DNA of 64,000 nucleotides from Pyricularia pennisetigena (lineage: Eukaryota; Ascomycota; Sordariomycetes; Magnaporthales; Pyriculariaceae). Positions within the stretch are counted from its first letter, which is position 1. Each line of letters starts with the position of its first letter. The stretch spans positions 5,197,259 to 5,261,258 of the forward strand of contig NC_043742.1 in assembly GCF_004337985.1 (NCBI RefSeq), in the 5' to 3' direction. Positions 60,197 through 64,000 of the stretch are shown here, piece after piece. Made by a program: the position numbers and the translations under genes. The notes below the pieces were generated by a model. It had not been told where the DNA came from and searched no databases. It was given only the letters and a program-made list of their open reading frames with translations.

Positions 60197-61181
60197 TATA
60201 TAGTTAATATACGTATAAAATACCACCGAAAAAATGGCAAAAAAAAGGTGACCGAAAAACAGTTTGCTGGTGCGGCCCCCATATACCTAATATATACAAA
60301 ATATATGCTAATATTACCGCAGTATGCCCCCACTTTTTTATTTATTTTAACAAAATTAATGTTTTAATGTAAATGTTTTTTCCTGCTATATATTATATAT
60401 ATATTTACTATATACAATTGTATAATAAGTACAAATATTAACGTTATTTGCGGTGCGATTTACAAAAACAATGGAAAAATAAATATTTGTTATATATTTC
60501 CAATACATATACCTAATATACGGGATTGACAAACAATTTAACTTACCCGCCATATAAAAAAGGAGCACCCTGGAATTGGTAAATGTAATTAAAATATATA
60601 ATATATATATGCATTCCATTAATACTATTTTAATTGCAGAAAATATTCGCGCCAATATAATAAAGGACGAAAAGCGTACGGGCCGCAAATAAATGTTTCT
60701 AATGTACAGCATATGCCTTGCATATATTAACCATTTACAGGGTTATCCTTCGTTTTGTGGTAACTAACGAATGGGCGAAATTTCGTGTGGAAAAGAAAAA
60801 TTTTAAATAAGTAAATAAATGCATTGCATATATAGGGCAAATATATTAATAATATACAAATTAGGATACTAGTAAACTATGGGTTGGGCGGTGGATATTA
60901 TTATATCGCTTAAATAAGGTATTTTTAATATTAATGCTATTATTTTGCGTGGATTTTTCGTTATAATATATTATTTTAATGCAAATATTAGGTATATACA
61001 ATATATTAATATAATTTCAACCAAACGACGCTCCTGTTCCCGGCAAAATTGGGACCAATTAGGCTATTATTATAAATATATGGTTTGCATTTATTATATA
61101 TATGCATTGGTTAACCTAATAAAAACGGATTTACTTAATAAGCAAATTTTTAACGAAAAAGTTGAAAATAAATCTGTATAA
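60197..61181 (+). pseudogene. Exon-like coding pieces of unknown gene, plus strand
   Basis: Separate open pieces with coding flavour are set in TA-rich spacers: PPKKWQKKGDRKTVCWCGP (about 60218-60275), a piece after a TTTACAG acceptor at 60741 coding VILRFVVTNEWAKFRVEKK before a TAAGT-like end, and pieces near 61018-61070 (TKRRSCSRQNWDQLGYYYK) and 61108-61181 ending in a stop. They may be exons of one decayed multi-exon gene. I recognise no family. No start codon or continuous model could be assembled. It may equally be several fragments. Confidence 0.3.
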
Positions 61182-62275
61182 CCCATATATATGCATAATA
61201 TATGGGCCGCATATGCAGGCGTTCGTTAATATTTAATAACCGCTTTTCGCGAAAATATTAAAAAACGTCGACAGGTATATATTATTTATAAATTATTTGT
61301 TATACATATATATTGCTAACACAACCAAAACTTTACGCATTCGCGGCGTTTCCAAAAATAAATTTTATTATTTTTTCCCATTATATAATATATATAATAC
61401 ATATATTAATAATATAACCATAACGCCCACCAAATTTAGTAAATATACGCCATGCAAATACATTCCATATATAATATTAACACACAATCAACTCGTCGTT
61501 TCATTCGCCGCAAAAACAATAAGGATGATTTTGCTTAAAATAAATATATTTTCAACCCATATACAGTATATATGCAGTACGTAAACTAATATTAAATAAT
61601 TTGGTAAATTATTTTATCCGAATGCATAGGCGCCGCATATGCAGCGCATTAGGGGGATATTTGGATTTGGTCGTACAGTTAATTTTATGCTTTAAATATA
61701 GCTTTAATAAGCATATGTTTAGCATATACGTAATATATGCGCCATATATACGTTGTATTTAAAATTTTAATAATACCGTTTATGGGTATTTACCATATGT
61801 GCGTTGCATATACATGGTACAAATTTAATAATAAACGGTTATATAATGGTTATTAGCGTTATACTATAATCTATAATGTGCAATTGGAATGCATACGCAT
61901 ATAATATGGAAGGAAAATCCTTAACTTTTTTTTTATATTAAATTATATTATAAATTAATATAAATTCTGTTATCGTTTTCGATATATATGTAAATAAATA
62001 AATATATATATATTATTTACAAACAGCTGCTTTAACCGTTAGTTTTTTAACCCGTTTACCCCGGCCAGTATTTTGTATAATATCCGGTTGTTGAGACGAG
62101 GGTCGAATTGGGAATTGGGGATTATATCCCTTTTAAAGTGGCCGTTTGCGTGTTGTATATGTACCGCTTTTGCGAGGATAAAATATTAGTTTTTCACGCG
62201 TATTGGGCCGAATTGCTAATTTTTTTTCTGGTGTTTGCAATAAATTTGCAACGTTTTTCTTCACAATTCCCTTTT

Positions 62276-62362
62276 CCTCCTCCTTTTTTTCCTCCTTTTC
62301 TTCCTCTTCCTTTTCCTCCTCTTTTTCCTCCTCCTTTTCCTCCTCCTTTTTTTCCTTTTTTT
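62276..62362. repeat. Pyrimidine-rich (CCTTTTTC)-like tract
   Basis: About 87 bases of C/T only; on the minus strand it encodes the Lys/Glu-rich run of the gene relic, so it may be coding low-complexity sequence. Confidence 0.7.
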
Positions 62363-62999
62363 TTTTCTGTTTTTTGTTTTTGTTCGGGCGTTGTAAATAT
62401 ATCGTATTTGCGAACGGTTGGTTGGTTTGCGGTTTTATCGTTATTATCGCTTATTTTAAGCGGTATTAAAGTATTGCTTTTCCGGGTAATTGGCCGTTTG
62501 GAAACGGGTAATTACCGCGCAATTGCATTACGTTTACCTGGTATAAATATATTATTAATTGCAGGAATTTGATGTCGATGTAACGTATGTGCAATATTTT
62601 TAATTGCAATTATTGTAAATTTAATACGGTTACGCGGCCGCGTATCGGATGTTTTTACATGCGATAAATCTGCATTACGTTTCCGGTTTATATTGGAAAC
62701 GGATCCTTAAATAAAAGTTAATAAATAATTAAATAAAAAATAATAATAATATATTTACAGATAATTGGCGTTGGAAATGCGAACTATATTTAATACGGAA
62801 CGATTTATGGGTTAAAGCGATTCGTTCTGCTGCTTGTGCAATAATATCCAAAGGATATATATGCCTAAAAATTATTAATAAAAAAATATAAAAAAAATTT
62901 AAAAAAAAACACTTACACCGGCTCTTTCGCAAATTTACTTTGTTTCCAATGTTGGTCGAGAACGAATTTTTTCAACGCATTAAATTAATAAACGTTAAT

Positions 63000-63003
<4 letters not shown>

Positions 63004-63058
<55 letters not shown>
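63004..63058. repeat. (TA)n microsatellite
   Basis: About 27 uninterrupted TA units, lying in what would be an intron of the minus-strand gene relic. Confidence 0.95.
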
Positions 63059-63062
<4 letters not shown>

Positions 63063-64000
63063 TTTATTTAAATCCAAGTTCTTTTTCGGTTAAACTCGGG
63101 TTTTTAGAACTTCCTAATGCCCCTACAAAAAATTAGCAAATAAACGGCGAATATAATATATTACGGTAATGGAATATATATGCAATACACTTATAAAACC
63201 CTGGGTGTTCGCAACGTGAATGCCGGCGAAGGTTTGTAAATTGTGCGTACGACGCACCACATATTTTACCGCTTTTACCGTTTAAAAACGCCATACATTT
63301 ACAATAAATTAGCATAATATATTTATAAATATAAATTAAAATAATTACTTACATTTTTGGAATTACGCTGGATAAATGCAACGGTGGGTTGGGTGGTATT
63401 ATAAAAAATATTAATATATTATCGTGCACATGCTGGGCGTATAAACCGCATAAAAAATTAAAAGTAATATTATATTTACATTTACTTTTATCGAGTTTCC
63501 CAGCATTCCAATTGGGGTTTTTTTGTTCTGTAAATATATTAAATATAAATATAAATATAATATATATATATTTTGCAAAAGGGGTTATCTTATTTAATGG
63601 GACCCAATCCCAATTCGGGTTCGCAATACCTCCAATATGGTAACCGTATTTGGAGGTAAATAATGCATTTTCAACGTCTGGAAAAATAAAATCATTTAAA
63701 TCCTAAATTAATATTAGTATAAATATTTTTAAACCATTATTAAATTTATATAAATATATACCAGTTGATTTTCAAATAGTGCCCAATCGTTTTTGCTCAT
63801 ATTGCCGGCGGGAAAAGAATTATATTTAATTCCATGTGCGACGAATATACGGAAGTGAAATTTGGAAAAAAAAAATTGCAATCGTTATTAAAAATGGGTT
63901 GGCAAATTGAAAAAAAAAGCAATTTCCTTAGGCAATATATATAAATTATTCGCCTATTGCATAAGCTTCATATAAAAAAAAAAGGAAATGAACGAAAAAA

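Larger units (their letters stand above)
62013..63884 (-). pseudogene. Multi-exon gene or relic in AT block, minus strand, family unknown
   Basis: Read leftwards from the window edge. Exon pieces: about 63884-63762 (FHFRIFVAHGIKYNSF, MSKNDWALFENQL), 63702-63589 (DLNDFIFPDVENALF, NPNWDWVPLNK), a piece ending at 63353 before GTAAGT, a piece near 63270-63190 with a C2H2-finger-like YAQFTNLRRHSRCEH, 62981-62917, 62864-62759 (HIYPLDIIAQAAERIALTHK), about 62704-62538, and a last one with a Lys/Glu-rich run ending in KKLTVKAAVCK and stop at 62013. Several introns have GTATAT/GTAAGT donors, TACTAAT branch sites and TAG/CAG acceptors. Damage: a donor reading ATAACC (63588) and an in-frame TAA at 62133-62135. 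Many CAA and TGG codons survive. The start is unresolved: the frame meets a stop just beyond 63884, so earlier exons may lie past the window edge. I cannot name the family. Confidence 0.45.
59430..64000. other. Extremely AT-rich block (AT isochore, probable RIP history)
   Basis: Composition shifts sharply: TA-rich words dominate, with many ATATAT and CATATG palindromes. TpA is strongly over-represented, and hand counts of a ~200-base sample give (CpA+TpG)/(ApC+GpT) slightly below 1, as expected after repeat-induced point mutation, though not extreme. It carries exon-like coding pieces on both strands (listed separately), so it is not simply empty. It reaches the right edge of the window. Confidence 0.75.

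Noticed and set aside
1..64000. CRISPR arrays, operons, ribosome binding sites, rRNA and tRNA genes
   Set aside because: Spliced fungal nuclear DNA; no repeat-spacer array, and no clear tRNA T-loop plus acceptor stem was found by eye. A tRNA could be missed without a covariance search.

Overview
The window is nuclear DNA of a filamentous ascomycete. Genes are split by short GT-AG introns of about 50-200 bases. Typically fungal families are present: Zn(II)2Cys6 regulators, a PTH11-like rhodopsin-domain membrane protein, an HsbA-like wall protein, a CAP22-like GPI protein, alpha-aminoadipate lysine synthesis and UV damage endonuclease. The gene set and the poly-T-rich introns and leaders suggest a Sordariomycete, possibly near Magnaporthales or Glomerellales. 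That placement is inference; the window itself cannot fix the genus. It contains assembly gaps (36630-36649, 41872-42615, and two bases at 56635).

Layout. 285-6550: rhodopsin-domain membrane protein, protein phosphatase inhibitor 2, ER protein Lcl2, mitochondrial ribosomal protein bL27. 7384-17350: an eight-exon alpha-glucoside-type sugar permease (minus), a nine-exon Zn2Cys6 regulator (plus) and myo-inositol oxygenase (plus), which could form a small sugar/inositol module. 18105-20457: UV damage endonuclease. 20458-25169: long gene-poor stretch. 25170-33287: HsbA-like wall protein, TAF11, GTP cyclohydrolase I, thymidylate kinase, and a KEN-box protein. 33288-43260: accessory-looking stretch with a broken AAA ATPase whose C-terminal exon is inverted, a single-pass membrane protein, a secreted ADP-ribosyltransferase-like protein and a long AT-biased gap region. 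43261-57675: CAP22-like protein, homoaconitase, a second Zn2Cys6 regulator, an F-box-like protein and a P-loop kinase.

59430-64000 is a sharply different, extremely AT-rich block. It is not simple noise. On the minus strand it holds pieces of a multi-exon gene with good splice and branch sites, ending in a stop at 62013 and running off the right edge. On the plus strand it holds smaller open exon-like pieces. This is the most puzzling part of the window.

Functional links: GTP cyclohydrolase I (folate entry) and thymidylate kinase (dTTP synthesis) are tail to tail. TAF11 and GTP cyclohydrolase I share a divergent promoter region. The permease and its nearest regulator diverge from a 2.5-kb shared intergenic region. 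Gene models were built by hand from reading frames, splice consensus and remembered family conservation; no database search was run.
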